Notes: generated by a model from the sequence alone, not told the origin. Positions 43,150 to 52,540 are shown, counted from the first letter of the stretch. The stretch: 64,000 bases of DNA from Planomicrobium sp. CPCC 101110 (GCF_007859395.1 NZ_VOHD01000009.1:1-64000); one strand, 5' to 3'. A program made the numbers and translations.

Positions 43150-44118
43150 TTAGTCGTTAAGCGTTAATGGGCGTAAGGAAGCTTCGATCTGTGTCCGCTT
43201 TGGCTCCAGGAACGGCGGCAAAGCCAGTTTTTCCCCAAGTTCTTCCATTGGCTCATCGGTCGCAAATCCCGGTTCATCTGTTGACAGTTCAAACAAGATG
43301 CCATTAGGTTCACGGAAGTAGATTGCCTTGAAATAGTAACGGTCCACTTCCCCCGAAGTGACAAAACCGTTCGAACGCAAATACTCATTCCACTTACTAT
43401 ATTCCTCAAACGTCTTAACACGAAACGCAACATGATGTACACTGCCTCTGCCCGGACGTTCAGGCGGCAAATCCGTGCGCTCTTCTAAGTGTACTTCGCC
43501 GGCAGGCCCGCCTTTTCCTGTCGAAAACACTAAAATATCCGGCATGCCATCCACCGTTGAAGGATAGGAGCCGATTTGTTCAAAGCCAAGAATGTTCGTC
43601 AGCGTAGCAGCCGTCTTGCCGGCTTTGCGGACGGTAAGCTGGACAGGCCCCAATCCGACAATCGCAAATTCATCCGGGACCCCGCTTTTTGACCAAGGAA
43701 TCCCGTATTCGATTCCGGATCCATCATCAACAACGAGCATAAGACGCGATCCTTCAAAATCTTGAAAAGTCAATGTAGGCCGGTTAAAACGCAGTTCGAT
43801 TTCACCATGCGGCACGCCGTATCCTTCAAACCGGCTTATCCAATAATCCAAGGCCGCTTCGCTTTTCACGCGGAATCCTGTGCTGCTGATGCTTGATACA
43901 CCAGGGTAAGTTCTGCCTGCCATAGGAATATCAAAATAGGTCATGTCTGTCCCAGGGGTCCCGACTGCGTCTGCATAAAACAGGTGATACGAAGACGTAT
44001 TGTCCTGATTGACGCTTTTCTTCACCAAACGCATTCCTAATATACCGGTAAAAAACGCATGGTTTTTGTCTGCATTGGCTGTAATTGCTGATACATGGTG
44101 GATTCCTTCTAATTTCAT
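43150..44118 (-). CDS. Ring-cleaving dioxygenase, MhqA/MhqO type
   Basis: A 322-residue protein with two vicinal-oxygen-chelate modules. GIHHVSAITANADKNHAFFTGILGM opens the first and GSVHHVAFRV opens the second. The metal ligands are expected in these His and in ILFELSTD (Glu). B. subtilis MhqA/MhqE/MhqO glyoxalase/dioxygenases defend against quinones and hydroquinones. GGAGG precedes the ATG. An 18-bp TATCTTGAATTCGAGATA operator overlaps the transcription start, suggesting MhqR-type repression. Confidence 0.88.
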   Translation of the reverse strand: MKLEGIHHVSAITANADKNHAFFTGILGMRLVKKSVNQDNTSSYHLFYADAVGTPGTDMTYFDIPMAGRTYPGVSSISSTGFRVKSEAALDYWISRFEGYGVPHGEIELRFNRPTLTFQDFEGSRLMLVVDDGSGIEYGIPWSKSGVPDEFAIVGLGPVQLTVRKAGKTAATLTNILGFEQIGSYPSTVDGMPDILVFSTGKGGPAGEVHLEERTDLPPERPGRGSVHHVAFRVKTFEEYSKWNEYLRSNGFVTSGEVDRYYFKAIYFREPNGILFELSTDEPGFATDEPMEELGEKLALPPFLEPKRTQIEASLRPLTLND

Positions 44119-44136
44119 TGAACTTCCTCCTTTTAT

Positions 44137-44154
44137 TATCTTGAATTCGAGATA
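44137..44154. promoter_or_regulatory. MhqR-like operator at the dioxygenase gene
   Basis: An 18-bp palindrome TATCTTGAATTCGAGATA with one mismatched pair, about 10-25 nt past the promoter -10. Closely related sites precede yceI (58484-58501) and azoR (63172-63189). Confidence 0.75.
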
Positions 44155-44162
44155 TTAAAGTT

Positions 44163-44191
44163 ATCTTATCACTTACTTTCCGATAGCGCAA
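44163..44191 (-). promoter_or_regulatory. Sigma-A promoter of the dioxygenase gene
   Basis: Minus strand: -35 TTGCGC (44186-44191), 17-nt spacer, -10 TAAGAT (44163-44168). The operator lies just downstream, a standard repressor position. Confidence 0.7.
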
Positions 44192-44215
44192 CAAAGGAAA
44201 CTTCTTAATAAAAAC

Positions 44216-44254
44216 AAAAAAGGCGAACCAGTATATCTGCCGGTTCGCCTTTTT
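44216..44254 (-). terminator. Terminator after the DUF1002 gene
   Basis: Stem AAGGCGAACC/GGTTCGCCTT with A and T runs, just past the stop codon. Confidence 0.88.
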
Positions 44255-44260
44255 ACCCTA

Positions 44261-45145
44261 TCAACTTAACAATGAACGAATGCCATCGATCAGCTTGTTA
44301 AAGAAATTCTTCACACTTTGCCAGAACCCGTCATCGTTGACAACTGTACCGATTTTGTCTTCAATCGTCTGGCTTAAATCATTAAGTTCGTTTGACCATT
44401 GAGAAAAATCAATGTCCAGATTCCGGATCCGGTCCATCAAATCCACCAACAATTGGCGATCTTCCGGACTCAGTTCGATTTGCAGCTTAACGATTTGCTC
44501 TTCTACGATCTTCTCTACTTCTTCCCGCGATTCAGGCTGTTGTTCAGCAATATCTTTCTTAATCTCTGTCAACAATTCGCTGACCTTGGCTTCGTCAACC
44601 CCACTGTCGGCGATTTCAGTCGCTACACCCAGTTCGTCGTTGGCTACATCTGTCCGCTCGGGGTCCAATTCTTCTCCGCCGTTCACTTCATAAGCCTTAT
44701 AAATGCCGACAAGCGCCGAATGCCCAGTTACCGGTTTTGGTGCTGCCACTTCTACAGTCGCGTCTTTGATGCCTGCAGTCAGCATCGCATTGGCGTACAT
44801 TTCCGTCGTTACTTGCGTGATGTTGTCAGGCGTGACAATTTGGACTACCATGCCTTTTCCTTCGTCTTGCCGCGTGATTTTAGCGGAAGAATACATACGC
44901 GCGCGCGAATCGCCGTCTTTAATGTATTTTACAAGGTCCTGCCCTGTCACTTCAATTTCTTCTACCTCACCTGTTGCTTCCAGGCTTTTTGCGACACTTT
45001 CTTTTTCAGTTGCTGATAAGTCGCCGCCATACACTGCGATTGGCAAGCCGAATTTTTCATTGATGCCGACGTTTGCCGAACCCATTGCCGGCGATAAGAC
45101 CGATACTGCAACAACCATCGTAATGGCCGAAATCATTTTTTTCAT
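44261..45145 (-). CDS. Secreted DUF1002 protein, YpuA-like
   Basis: A 294-residue exported protein. A signal peptide (about 1-26, cleavage near AMGSANV) precedes a DUF1002 domain (about 30-280). It contains VYGGDLSATEKESVAKSL, VQIVTPDNITQVT and KAYEVNGGEELDPER. The C-terminus is acidic and helical (VEKIVEEQIVKLQIELS). B. subtilis YpuA belongs to the same family and is a cell-wall stress gene; the molecular role is unknown. Confidence 0.83.
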   Translation of the reverse strand: MKKMISAITMVVAVSVLSPAMGSANVGINEKFGLPIAVYGGDLSATEKESVAKSLEATGEVEEIEVTGQDLVKYIKDGDSRARMYSSAKITRQDEGKGMVVQIVTPDNITQVTTEMYANAMLTAGIKDATVEVAAPKPVTGHSALVGIYKAYEVNGGEELDPERTDVANDELGVATEIADSGVDEAKVSELLTEIKKDIAEQQPESREEVEKIVEEQIVKLQIELSPEDRQLLVDLMDRIRNLDIDFSQWSNELNDLSQTIEDKIGTVVNDDGFWQSVKNFFNKLIDGIRSLLS

Positions 45146-45199
45146 TGGTTATAACCCCTTTCTCCAAATTAATACGAAACTTGCGGGGAAAAGGTTGCA

Positions 45200-46060
45200 T
45201 TACTTGGTTAACTTTGTCCAACCTTCTTCTTGCACAATCCTGCGTGCTTTATATAAAGTGCCAAGCGCCCGCTTGAATGCGGCTTTGCTCATGCCGAACA
45301 TTTCCTGGATTTCATCCGGTGATGATTTATCGGTGAACGGCATCTGGCCGCCTGACTCTTCCAGATAAGCCGTGATTTTTTCCGCATCGCTGGAAAGGCG
45401 TTCTTGCTTTCTAGGAAGCAAAGAGCCATTCAATGTTCGGTCTTCTTTAACGCCGATTACACGAACAGTTTTTTCTTCCCCAAGACGCGGTTCTTCCTCG
45501 CGTTCACTTTCGTGGACAAAGATACGGTACATTTCGGGAACGGAAAGCATAAATGAGCCGACCGGAAGCAAACGATAAGCGCGCGCTTTCAAATCCTTGT
45601 TGAACACCTCTTCCGGAGCCGGAATGGACAGTTCACTCACTGTTTCTTCCGTCGCAAGCCGGCCATACAAATCCCCGTAACGGTCGGTGCGCAATGTCAT
45701 GAAAATATGGTCGCCCGGCTCTGGCCACAACTCTTCAATTTGGGGAAGATCGGCAGGAAGCACATATACTTCCCGCGTTGTGCCAATATCCACTACCAGC
45801 CCTTCCCGCTTTGATACTTTCAAAACCTTCGCCCAGCCGTATTGGCTTGGCAAAATATGCGGAATCATCGGTGTAGCTGAAATGCCGCCTTGGCGGTTGC
45901 GGTACATAAACACTTCTATTTCCCCGCCGATTTCTTGGCCTTCTTCAATCTCCGATGCATTCATAAGGACTTCATCCCCGGAACTGTTCGTCAATATCCA
46001 TTGGGACCCTGACCGGTCTTTTATCTGTAATGTCGCTTTTAACCCTGGATGCAATGCCAT
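45200..46060 (-). CDS. cvfB: CvfB/YitL family S1 RNA-binding protein
   Basis: A 286-residue protein of three S1-type OB folds and a C-terminal winged-helix domain (about 220-285, DEIQEMFGMSKAAFKRALGTLYK). S. aureus CvfB binds RNA and affects virulence gene expression; YitL is the Bacillus counterpart. It lies 22 bp after mntR on the minus strand and is probably cotranscribed. Confidence 0.88.
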   Translation of the reverse strand: MALHPGLKATLQIKDRSGSQWILTNSSGDEVLMNASEIEEGQEIGGEIEVFMYRNRQGGISATPMIPHILPSQYGWAKVLKVSKREGLVVDIGTTREVYVLPADLPQIEELWPEPGDHIFMTLRTDRYGDLYGRLATEETVSELSIPAPEEVFNKDLKARAYRLLPVGSFMLSVPEMYRIFVHESEREEEPRLGEEKTVRVIGVKEDRTLNGSLLPRKQERLSSDAEKITAYLEESGGQMPFTDKSSPDEIQEMFGMSKAAFKRALGTLYKARRIVQEEGWTKLTK

Positions 46061-46082
46061 TTATATATCCTCCTTGTATCGA

Positions 46083-46505
46083 TTATTTCTCGTTTTGTTC
46101 GTTTTTCAGCTTTTCCAGTTCTTCCCTGAATGCCGGGTTTTCTTCCAGCACTTGAACCAGGTCGGCAATCCGGTTGATTGAATTCCAGCTCAAATGGTGT
46201 TCGATCCCTTCTACATCCCCGTAAATACGCTCTTCATCAACCCCGATCAGCCGCAGAAATTGCTCAAGCAGATCATGCCGTTTCACAAGCCGCTTTCCTA
46301 ACTTCTGCCCTTGAGGAGTCAGCATAAGACCGCGATAGCGTTCGTATATCAGATATCCATCTTTATCCAACTTCTGGACCATCTTTGTCACGGAGGATGG
46401 CAGAACCGATAAAGCTTCCGCAATATCCGAGACACGTGCATATCCTTTTTGTTCAATTAGCGAATAGATTATTTCAATATGGTCTTCCATACTCGGAGTA
46501 GGCAA
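46083..46505 (-). CDS. mntR: Manganese transport regulator MntR
   Basis: A 140-residue DtxR/MntR repressor. The N-terminal winged helix-turn-helix ([25 protein letters not shown]) is followed by a metal-binding dimer domain. All Mn ligands of B. subtilis MntR are present: Asp8, Glu11, His77, Glu99, Glu102 and His103. With Mn(II) it represses manganese uptake genes; none are in this window. It is the first gene of the mntR-cvfB unit. Confidence 0.95.
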   Translation of the reverse strand: MPTPSMEDHIEIIYSLIEQKGYARVSDIAEALSVLPSSVTKMVQKLDKDGYLIYERYRGLMLTPQGQKLGKRLVKRHDLLEQFLRLIGVDEERIYGDVEGIEHHLSWNSINRIADLVQVLEENPAFREELEKLKNEQNEK

Positions 46506-46607
46506 AATGATTTCCTCCCTAACGTGGCTCTCTTCAGTTTACTATACCCCACCCCATCGAACAACCGACTCCCGCGGGTCTGTAAATAGATTCATTTTTC
46601 CGCCGAT

Positions 46608-46633
46608 GTTTGGCCGAGATCGAAACAGGGTAC
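46608..46633 (+). promoter_or_regulatory. Sigma-B-like promoter of the lmo0937-type gene
   Basis: Plus strand: -35 GTTTGG (46608-46613, 4 of 6), 14-nt spacer, -10 GGGTAC (46628-46633, 5 of 6), about 37 nt before the small membrane gene. The homologous Listeria gene is known as sigma-B dependent. Confidence 0.65.
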
Positions 46634-46669
46634 TTATTACTATGGAACCAGAAAGGATAGGTGAGGAAC

Positions 46670-46825
46670 ATGGGCCGCATACTTTGGATTATTTTAGTTG
46701 TAGTCATTGCTTTTTGGTTGATCGGATTTTTAATGGACGTTGCAGGTGGTTTAATTCACATTCTTTTAGTCATCGCAGCTATTATTTTGATTATCAACTT
46801 AGTGACAGGCAGACGGGGCGTTTAG
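46670..46825 (+). CDS. lmo0937 family small membrane protein, 51 residues
   Basis: A 51-residue protein made of two hydrophobic helices (LWIILVVVIAFWLIGFLMDV and IHILLVIAAIILIINL) around the conserved VAGGLIH turn, and ending in GRRGV. This matches the lmo0937/DUF5670 family of small stress membrane proteins. A GGTGAGG ribosome site precedes the ATG. A sigma-B-like promoter lies upstream and a strong terminator just after. The longer overlapping frame from 46507 is a shadow. Confidence 0.85.
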   Translation: MGRILWIILVVVIAFWLIGFLMDVAGGLIHILLVIAAIILIINLVTGRRGV

Positions 46826-46829
46826 CCTA

Positions 46830-46868
46830 AAGAAGCGGCGGGGGAAATTCCCCCGCCGCTTCTTTTTA
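46830..46868. terminator. Bidirectional terminator
   Basis: Stem AAGAAGCGGCGGGGG/CCCCCGCCGCTTCTT between convergent genes. Confidence 0.92.
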
Positions 46869-47984
46869 TTCTTTCACTTTTGCATACACACATGTATCGC
46901 GCAATTTGTTGCCGATTTTTGAAACGGAATCTTTCCGGAGGATGCCTTCAAGTTCAAACTTCAACCGTTCAGCTACAGCCCGGCTCCGGACATTCTCCGG
47001 ATCGCAGCGTATTTCCACCCGATTGGCTTCGAGTTCTTCAAAGGCAAATTTTGTGATGCGGTCAACCGCTTCCGTAACATAGCCTTTCCCTTCAAAGCGG
47101 TTATCCACCCAATAGCCGATCTCAAACTTGCGGACTTCCCAATCAATCCGGTGAAGGCCGGAGGAACCGATAAATTCGCCTGTTTCTTTTGAGAAAAAAT
47201 GCAGGCGCAAATCTTTGCGCAGCTGAAAATCAGCAATGGCTTCCACTAAGTTTGCCTCCATCTGCGCCAAATCCGGTTTTTTCTGGGCAAATGGCATCCA
47301 TGGACGCAAAGCATCTATAGAATGGAGAACGGCTTCGTAGCTGAGTTTTGCGTCTTCTCGTTTTGGCATCCGGATCAGCAGGCGCTCCGATTCAAACTCT
47401 TCCGGAAAATCAAGCAAGATGGGGTTAAAAGTCGGTTCTTTGACAATCTCTACCGCGTCATCCCAATGGACAGGCGTGGTAATTCCTGCCTGCCAGTCTT
47501 CCCGGGTCATACCGTAAGTCACCGCGTCATAATAGCGGTTCTCTTTCGGGGAAAACCACGCTTGGCGCAAATGGGCTTCTTTGACAAAACCAGTCCGTTC
47601 AAATGCTTTGCGCATCGCGAAGTTATCGTGGCGCGTGTTGCCTTCCAGGCGTATTTTCCTTTCCGGCAGTGAAAACACATGATCGGCAATCATTTTCAAC
47701 GCCTTCGGTCCATAACCTTTGCCACGGTAAGGGTCCGCAATCCGCAAATCAAAGAGCGGAATGTCATCTTGCAGATCAAAGATCTTCACTAATCCTACTT
47801 GCATGCCCTCGTCGTTTTCAATCCAGAACGTTGTCACTTGATCGGACTGATAGCCGCCTTCTTCAATTGTCTTTTGGATCAATCCCCGCACCGGATGTTC
47901 GATTCCGTGAAACGGCCATGAATTCGTTGTCATAAAATTGATAAGCTGTTCTTGCTCTTCCATAGTCCATTCAGTTAACTTCAA
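46866..47984 (-). CDS. Tandem GNAT acetyltransferase (two RimJ/RimL-like domains)
   Basis: A 372-residue protein with two GNAT domains. The first (about 1-165) has LRIADPYRGKGYGPKALKMI and NFAMRKAFERTGFVKE. The second (about 195-370) has FEIGYWVDNRFEGKGYVTEAV and NVRSRAVAERLKFELEG, typical of RimJ/RimL. The linker carries no known motif. The start is a TTG at 47984, seven bases after GGAGG; a longer TTG frame at 47999 includes the ribosome site. Substrates are unknown. It lies 22 bp after the P-type ATPase gene. Confidence 0.82.
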   Translation of the reverse strand: MKLTEWTMEEQEQLINFMTTNSWPFHGIEHPVRGLIQKTIEEGGYQSDQVTTFWIENDEGMQVGLVKIFDLQDDIPLFDLRIADPYRGKGYGPKALKMIADHVFSLPERKIRLEGNTRHDNFAMRKAFERTGFVKEAHLRQAWFSPKENRYYDAVTYGMTREDWQAGITTPVHWDDAVEIVKEPTFNPILLDFPEEFESERLLIRMPKREDAKLSYEAVLHSIDALRPWMPFAQKKPDLAQMEANLVEAIADFQLRKDLRLHFFSKETGEFIGSSGLHRIDWEVRKFEIGYWVDNRFEGKGYVTEAVDRITKFAFEELEANRVEIRCDPENVRSRAVAERLKFELEGILRKDSVSKIGNKLRDTCVYAKVKE

Positions 47985-48006
47985 ACCAAAATCCTCCAAG
48001 TACTTC

Positions 48007-50076
48007 TTACTTCTGAACTTTCACCAGCCGAAGCGCATTCAAGATAACGAGCAGCGTGGCACCCATATCCGCAAAAATCGCGATCCATAGCGTCAGCCAT
48101 CCGGGAATTATCAGAAGCAAAGCAATTATTTTCAATCCTAATGCAAAAATGATATTTTCCTTTATTATACGCAAAGTTTTTCGGCTGAGTCGAATTGTAT
48201 ATGGAAGTTTTTCTAAATCATCGGCCATCAAAGCAATATCCGCTGTTTCCAGGGCGGCGTCTGTGCCGGCTCCGCCCATCGCAATACCGATAGAGGAAGC
48301 GGCGAGAGCCGGTGCATCATTGATTCCGTCTCCCACCATGGCAACACGGCCATATGTTTTTTGCAGGTCCTTGACCGCAGACAATTTATCTTCCGGCATC
48401 AATCCTGCCCGTATATCCGTCATGCCGATGCTTTCGCCAATGGCATTGGCAGTTGCCGGGTGGTCGCCCGTCAGCATAATGGTCCGTCGAATGCCCAGGT
48501 TTTTCAATGTCCGGATGATGTCCGGGCTTTCACTCCGAACAGCATCAGCTACGCCAATAGCGCCGATCAACTCCATTTGGGAAAAGACGGCCATGACGGA
48601 TTTGCCGCTCTCCTGCAGTTTCCGGTATTGCTGCGGAATCCGAAAACCTTCTTCTTCCGCCCAATTCAGGCTTCCGACAAAAACACGGATGCCGTTGACA
48701 ATGGCACTTGCACCTTTTCCTGTAAGCGATTGGAAATCTTCATGATCATAAATTTTGTCTGCTTGAACCGTGATGGCGCGGGCAAGAGGGTGTTGGGACA
48801 TGGCTTCCACAGAAGCTGCGATTTTCACCACTTCATCTTTTGTATAGCCAGGCTCCGCAAATACATCTGTCATTTCCGGATAACCTTTTGTCAATGTGCC
48901 TGTTTTATCGAAAGCGATGGCCTGGATGCGGCCTGTTTCCTCTAAATGGATGCCGCCTTTGATCAAGACGCCTTGGCGGGCAGCGTTTCCGATAGCAGTA
49001 ACAATGGCCACGGGCGTCGAAACTACGAGCGCACACGGGCATCCAACAACTAAAACAGCCAAACCCTGGTAAACCCAAAGCTCCCAGTTGCCAGTCACAA
49101 CCCCCGGCACAATGGCCACTAGAAATGCGATGGCAATGATGGCCGGTGTGTAGTACTTGGCAAAACGGTCGACAAACTTTTGGGAAGGCGCTTTTTCCGC
49201 CTGAGCTTCTTCTACTAAATGGATGATTTTCGCAATGGTTGTATCTTCCACCCGTTTGGTGACATGAATTTCGAGTGCGCCCTCTTCGTTAAGTGTGCCT
49301 GCAAACACTTCATCCCCTTGTTCTTTCGAAACAGGAATCGATTCTCCGGTAATCGCCGCTTGGTTAACCGAGGAAGCGCCTCTTTGCACCGTTCCATCCA
49401 TCGCAATTTTCTGTCCCGGCTTGACGATCAATACATCACCAATTTCGATCTCTTCAGTATCCAGTTCCAATAACTCGCCATTCCGCTGAATCAAAGCGCG
49501 GGCCGGCGCTAAATCCATCAATCCGCGAATCGACTGCCGCGCTTTGTTCATCGAAAAAGACTCCAGCGCTTCACTGACTGCGAACAAAAAGACGACTACC
49601 GCCCCCTCGCGCCACTCCCCGATAATGACCGCACCGATAATAGCGATGGTCATCAATGTCTTCATATCGAATTGGAGCTTCGACAAATTCTTGATCCCGG
49701 TCCAAAACATGCCATAGCCGCCGACCGCAATTGAGGCTCCAAACAAGCCGATCGCCCGCGGGTCGGTTTCGCTTGTCTGAAACGAAATGAACGTCCCTAT
49801 AACCAGCAGTATGAACGATATCACCGTTTCAATCGTCTGGCGCCGCTTATAAAACGGCACATGCTCTACTTGCGCTTTTTCAGGATAAACGCGGATGTGG
49901 TCAAATGCCCCTGCTTTCTCGAGTTCCGCAATCGAAACATTTCCATCCACGGTCAGTTTTGAAGCACCAAAATTCAAGTTGACCGTATTGATTTCAGGCA
50001 AGGCCCGGACATTTTTTTCAAATTTAGCTGCACAGCTTGTGCATGACAAATTTTCAAGACGATAGGTTTTTTGCAT
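48007..50076 (-). CDS. Heavy-metal P1B-type ATPase (Cd/Zn/Co/Pb exporter)
   Basis: A 689-residue P1B ATPase. The N-terminal metal domain has CTSC (about 10-13). Transmembrane helices flank the actuator TGES, the ion-site CPC (in VVGCPCALVVSTP), the phosphorylation motif DKTGTLTKG, the HP locus and GDGINDAP. The CPC type plus a CadC-like regulator points to Cd/Zn/Pb export. The ATG at 50076 overlaps the repressor gene by 23 bp, so translation is coupled. The operators upstream of that gene would control both. Confidence 0.93.
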   Translation of the reverse strand: MQKTYRLENLSCTSCAAKFEKNVRALPEINTVNLNFGASKLTVDGNVSIAELEKAGAFDHIRVYPEKAQVEHVPFYKRRQTIETVISFILLVIGTFISFQTSETDPRAIGLFGASIAVGGYGMFWTGIKNLSKLQFDMKTLMTIAIIGAVIIGEWREGAVVVFLFAVSEALESFSMNKARQSIRGLMDLAPARALIQRNGELLELDTEEIEIGDVLIVKPGQKIAMDGTVQRGASSVNQAAITGESIPVSKEQGDEVFAGTLNEEGALEIHVTKRVEDTTIAKIIHLVEEAQAEKAPSQKFVDRFAKYYTPAIIAIAFLVAIVPGVVTGNWELWVYQGLAVLVVGCPCALVVSTPVAIVTAIGNAARQGVLIKGGIHLEETGRIQAIAFDKTGTLTKGYPEMTDVFAEPGYTKDEVVKIAASVEAMSQHPLARAITVQADKIYDHEDFQSLTGKGASAIVNGIRVFVGSLNWAEEEGFRIPQQYRKLQESGKSVMAVFSQMELIGAIGVADAVRSESPDIIRTLKNLGIRRTIMLTGDHPATANAIGESIGMTDIRAGLMPEDKLSAVKDLQKTYGRVAMVGDGINDAPALAASSIGIAMGGAGTDAALETADIALMADDLEKLPYTIRLSRKTLRIIKENIIFALGLKIIALLLIIPGWLTLWIAIFADMGATLLVILNALRLVKVQK

Positions 50077-50425
50077 CCCTGACACCCTCTTTCGCATGTT
50101 CATGGGCAATCTTCACAAGCTGGTGGACATGGTCATCGGACAACGCATAATACACTTGTTTTCCTTTGCGTTCAGACTTGGCTAACCCTCGATCGCGAAG
50201 GTAGCGCAAGTGATGTGAAGCCGTGGCTGTCGACGATCCGATCACCGCCGCAATATCGCAGACACACATTTCTTCTTCTATTGTCAGCGCATACGCAATA
50301 CTTAGTCTAGTTTCATCTGCCAATGCTTTGAACAAGCTTGCCACATCGGACAGGTCTGCCATATGTGTTTGAACCTTTTCCACCACTTCGGGATGGACTG
50401 TTGTGATCTCACAAATTTCTCTCAT
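50054..50425 (-). CDS. ArsR/SmtB metalloregulator, CadC-like
   Basis: A 123-residue winged-helix repressor. It carries an early Cys (EICEI) and the CVCD metal motif of CadC/SmtB in EEMCVCDIAAVIG, then the recognition helix SSTATASHHLRYLRDRG. A C-terminal HEHAKEG may add a second metal site. It should dissociate from DNA on Cd, Pb or Zn binding. The ATG at 50425 follows GGGAGG; the upstream TTG overlaps the ribosome site. It is first in an operon with the metal ATPase. Confidence 0.93.
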   Translation of the reverse strand: MREICEITTVHPEVVEKVQTHMADLSDVASLFKALADETRLSIAYALTIEEEMCVCDIAAVIGSSTATASHHLRYLRDRGLAKSERKGKQVYYALSDDHVHQLVKIAHEHAKEGVRDAKNLSS

Positions 50426-50445
50426 AATAGAAACCTCCCTTTCAT

Positions 50446-50461
50446 TCAAACAAACATTTGA
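50446..50461. promoter_or_regulatory. ArsR/SmtB operator, proximal copy
   Basis: Inverted repeat TCAAACAAACATTTGA, one mismatch from the perfect TCAAAC-N4-GTTTGA. Located between the promoter -10 and the repressor start. Confidence 0.78.
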
Positions 50462-50472
50462 CTGTTGTCTTT

Positions 50473-50501
50473 AGTATAATTCCTTGAACACACTTAGTCA
50501 A
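50473..50501 (-). promoter_or_regulatory. Sigma-A promoter of the metal-resistance operon
   Basis: Minus strand: -35 TTGACT (50496-50501), 17-nt spacer, -10 TATACT (50473-50478). The distal operator (50498-50513) overlaps its -35. Confidence 0.85.
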
Positions 50502-50513
50502 ACGAAGGTTTGA
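50498..50513. promoter_or_regulatory. ArsR/SmtB operator, distal copy
   Basis: Perfect inverted repeat TCAAAC-GAAG-GTTTGA overlapping the -35 element of the metal operon promoter. The pair of sites flanking the promoter implies tight repression. Confidence 0.8.
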
Positions 50514-50631
50514 ATGAAAAGCATTTACTCTTTCGAGAAAAAATGATAAAGTTCTTACGATTGCCATTACCCGGGACTTCTTTGAGAGTGGGAAGTCAAA
50601 ACTATAATAATATAAAAGGAAGTGGAATTTT

Positions 50632-52104
50632 TTGAACACAATGTCATACAAAGAGCAATGGTTCGGCAATATCCGTGCAGATATTCTTGCCGGCATCGTT
50701 GTGGCTTTGGCTCTTATTCCAGAAGCAATCGCTTTTTCCATCATCGCCGGAGTCGATCCGATGGTCGGGCTGTATGCTTCGTTCTCTATTGCAGTAATCA
50801 TTTCTTTCGTCGGCGGCAGGCCTGCCATGATTTCGGCTGCCACAGGAGCGATGGCACTTGCCATGGTCACTTTGGTCCGGGACCATGGGTTGGATTATTT
50901 GTTGGCTGCCACCATTTTAACAGGGATCCTCCAAGTGATTTTCGGCTATTTGAAAATCGCGCGGTTTATGAAATTCATCCCGCGCGCTGTCATGATAGGC
51001 TTTGTCAATTCACTGGCCATTTTAATCTTCCTGGCACAGGTGCCGTTCATTTTCGGCATTAACACGATTACGTATGTTTTCGTAGCAGTCACACTTGCTA
51101 TCGTGTATATTCTTCCGCGTTTTTTCACAGCAATCCCGGCTCCGCTTATCGCCATTCTGGTTTTATCAGGAATTGTCATGTATGCGGGCATCGATATGCA
51201 GAATGTTGGAAGCCTCGGCACCATCAGCCAATCGCTGCCGACGTTCTTCCTGCCTGATGTGCCGTTCAACTTTGAAACTTTGCAGATTATTTTCCCGACA
51301 GCTCTTGCCTTGTCAATCATCGGTTTGCTGGAGTCCCTGCTGACAGCATCCATTTTGGACGACGCGACTGAAACGGATTCAGACAAGAACCAGGAAGCGC
51401 GCGGACAAGGAATTGCTAATTTCATCACCGGCTTTTTTGGCGGAATGGCAGGATGCGCAATGATCGGGCAATCGGGCATCAACGTTCAATCTGGCGGGCG
51501 TGGACGCTTGTCCACGTTCACTGCCGGCGCCGTGCTGATGTTCTTGATCATTGTCCTCGGAAACTGGGTTGTCCAGATTCCAATGCCGGTTCTTGCCGGC
51601 ATCATGGTCATGGTATGTATCGGCACGTTTGACTGGAGTTCTTTCAAATATTTGGCAAGCGCACCAAAATCAGACGCATTGGTCATGCTGGTGACAGTTA
51701 TTGTGGTCGTTTACACGCACGATTTATCAAAAGGCGTGTTTGCAGGCGTCATTTTGAGCGCTGTATTATTTGCTGCCAAAATCTCCAAAGTGGAGATCCG
51801 AAAAAAAGGATTCGAAAAAAGTTCGTCGAATGTCTATACAGTACACGGACAATTATTCTTTGCATCAACTCAAGATTTTGTATCATATTTTGATGCTGTA
51901 GAACCGGCTGAACATATCACTTTGGACTTTTCAGACGCAACCGTCTGGGACGACTCAGGTGTCGGGGCCATCGATCGTGTAATGAACAAATTACAGGCGA
52001 AAGCGCAAAAAGTGGAGATCACCGGGCTGAATGCTTCAAGCCGAAAACTTGTAGACAAATTGGCGACATACGGCAATGCAGGCAGAAGTTCAAGCCAACA
52101 TTAA
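50632..52104 (+). CDS. SulP family anion transporter with STAS domain
   Basis: A 490-residue membrane protein. The SulP core (about 10-400) has the signature [28 protein letters not shown] and [13 protein letters not shown] short C-terminal STAS domain (about 405-480; [17 protein letters not shown]) follows. SulP proteins carry sulfate, bicarbonate or other anions. The downstream universal stress protein gene is coexpressed. The start is TTG at 50632 or ATG at 50641; the spacing to GTGGA does not decide. Confidence 0.88.
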   Translation: MNTMSYKEQWFGNIRADILAGIVVALALIPEAIAFSIIAGVDPMVGLYASFSIAVIISFVGGRPAMISAATGAMALAMVTLVRDHGLDYLLAATILTGILQVIFGYLKIARFMKFIPRAVMIGFVNSLAILIFLAQVPFIFGINTITYVFVAVTLAIVYILPRFFTAIPAPLIAILVLSGIVMYAGIDMQNVGSLGTISQSLPTFFLPDVPFNFETLQIIFPTALALSIIGLLESLLTASILDDATETDSDKNQEARGQGIANFITGFFGGMAGCAMIGQSGINVQSGGRGRLSTFTAGAVLMFLIIVLGNWVVQIPMPVLAGIMVMVCIGTFDWSSFKYLASAPKSDALVMLVTVIVVVYTHDLSKGVFAGVILSAVLFAAKISKVEIRKKGFEKSSSNVYTVHGQLFFASTQDFVSYFDAVEPAEHITLDFSDATVWDDSGVGAIDRVMNKLQAKAQKVEITGLNASSRKLVDKLATYGNAGRSSSQH

Positions 52105-52116
52105 GGGGGATTTTGC

Positions 52117-52536
52117 ATGTATCAAAAAATTCTTGTTGCAGCAGATGGATCCGAACATTCCATCAGAGCCGCCCGCGAAGCGGTGAAAATGGCCAAAGCG
52201 AATCCTGAAGCTGTCATTACCCTTCTTTATGTCATTGATTATGATAAAGCGCGAAGCGAAATCCTCCATGGCCAAAGCAGCGATGAAGTTCATTATGAGC
52301 GGCGGAAGCATTTATTGCCGCTAGAAGAGATTTTCAGTTCGGAAGGCATCAAGTTTGAAACGAAAACTTTGCATGGCACACCAGGGCCGACCATCGTCCA
52401 GCATGCCAATGAAATTGGCTATGACGTGGTGTTCATCGGCAGCCGAGGACTGAATTCTTTTCAGGAAATGGTGCTCGGCAGCGTCAGCCATAAAGTGGCC
52501 AAACGGGTCCAAGCACCTGTCATCATTGTTAAGTGA
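52117..52536 (+). CDS. UspA family universal stress protein
   Basis: A 139-residue Usp domain. It begins KILVAADGSEHSIRAAREA and ends with the nucleotide loop GSRGLNSFQEMVLGSVSHKVAKRV, which has the G-2x-G-9x-G(S) pattern of ATP-binding members. GGGGG precedes the ATG. It lies 12 bp after the SulP gene, so the two are likely cotranscribed and Usp may regulate the transporter (inference). Confidence 0.9.
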   Translation: MYQKILVAADGSEHSIRAAREAVKMAKANPEAVITLLYVIDYDKARSEILHGQSSDEVHYERRKHLLPLEEIFSSEGIKFETKTLHGTPGPTIVQHANEIGYDVVFIGSRGLNSFQEMVLGSVSHKVAKRVQAPVIIVK

Positions 52537-52540
52537 ATTC

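Noticed and set aside
46507..46830. A 107-codon frame overlapping the lmo0937-type gene
   Set aside because: It overlaps the promoter and a better-supported 51-codon gene in another frame, and has no ribosome site.
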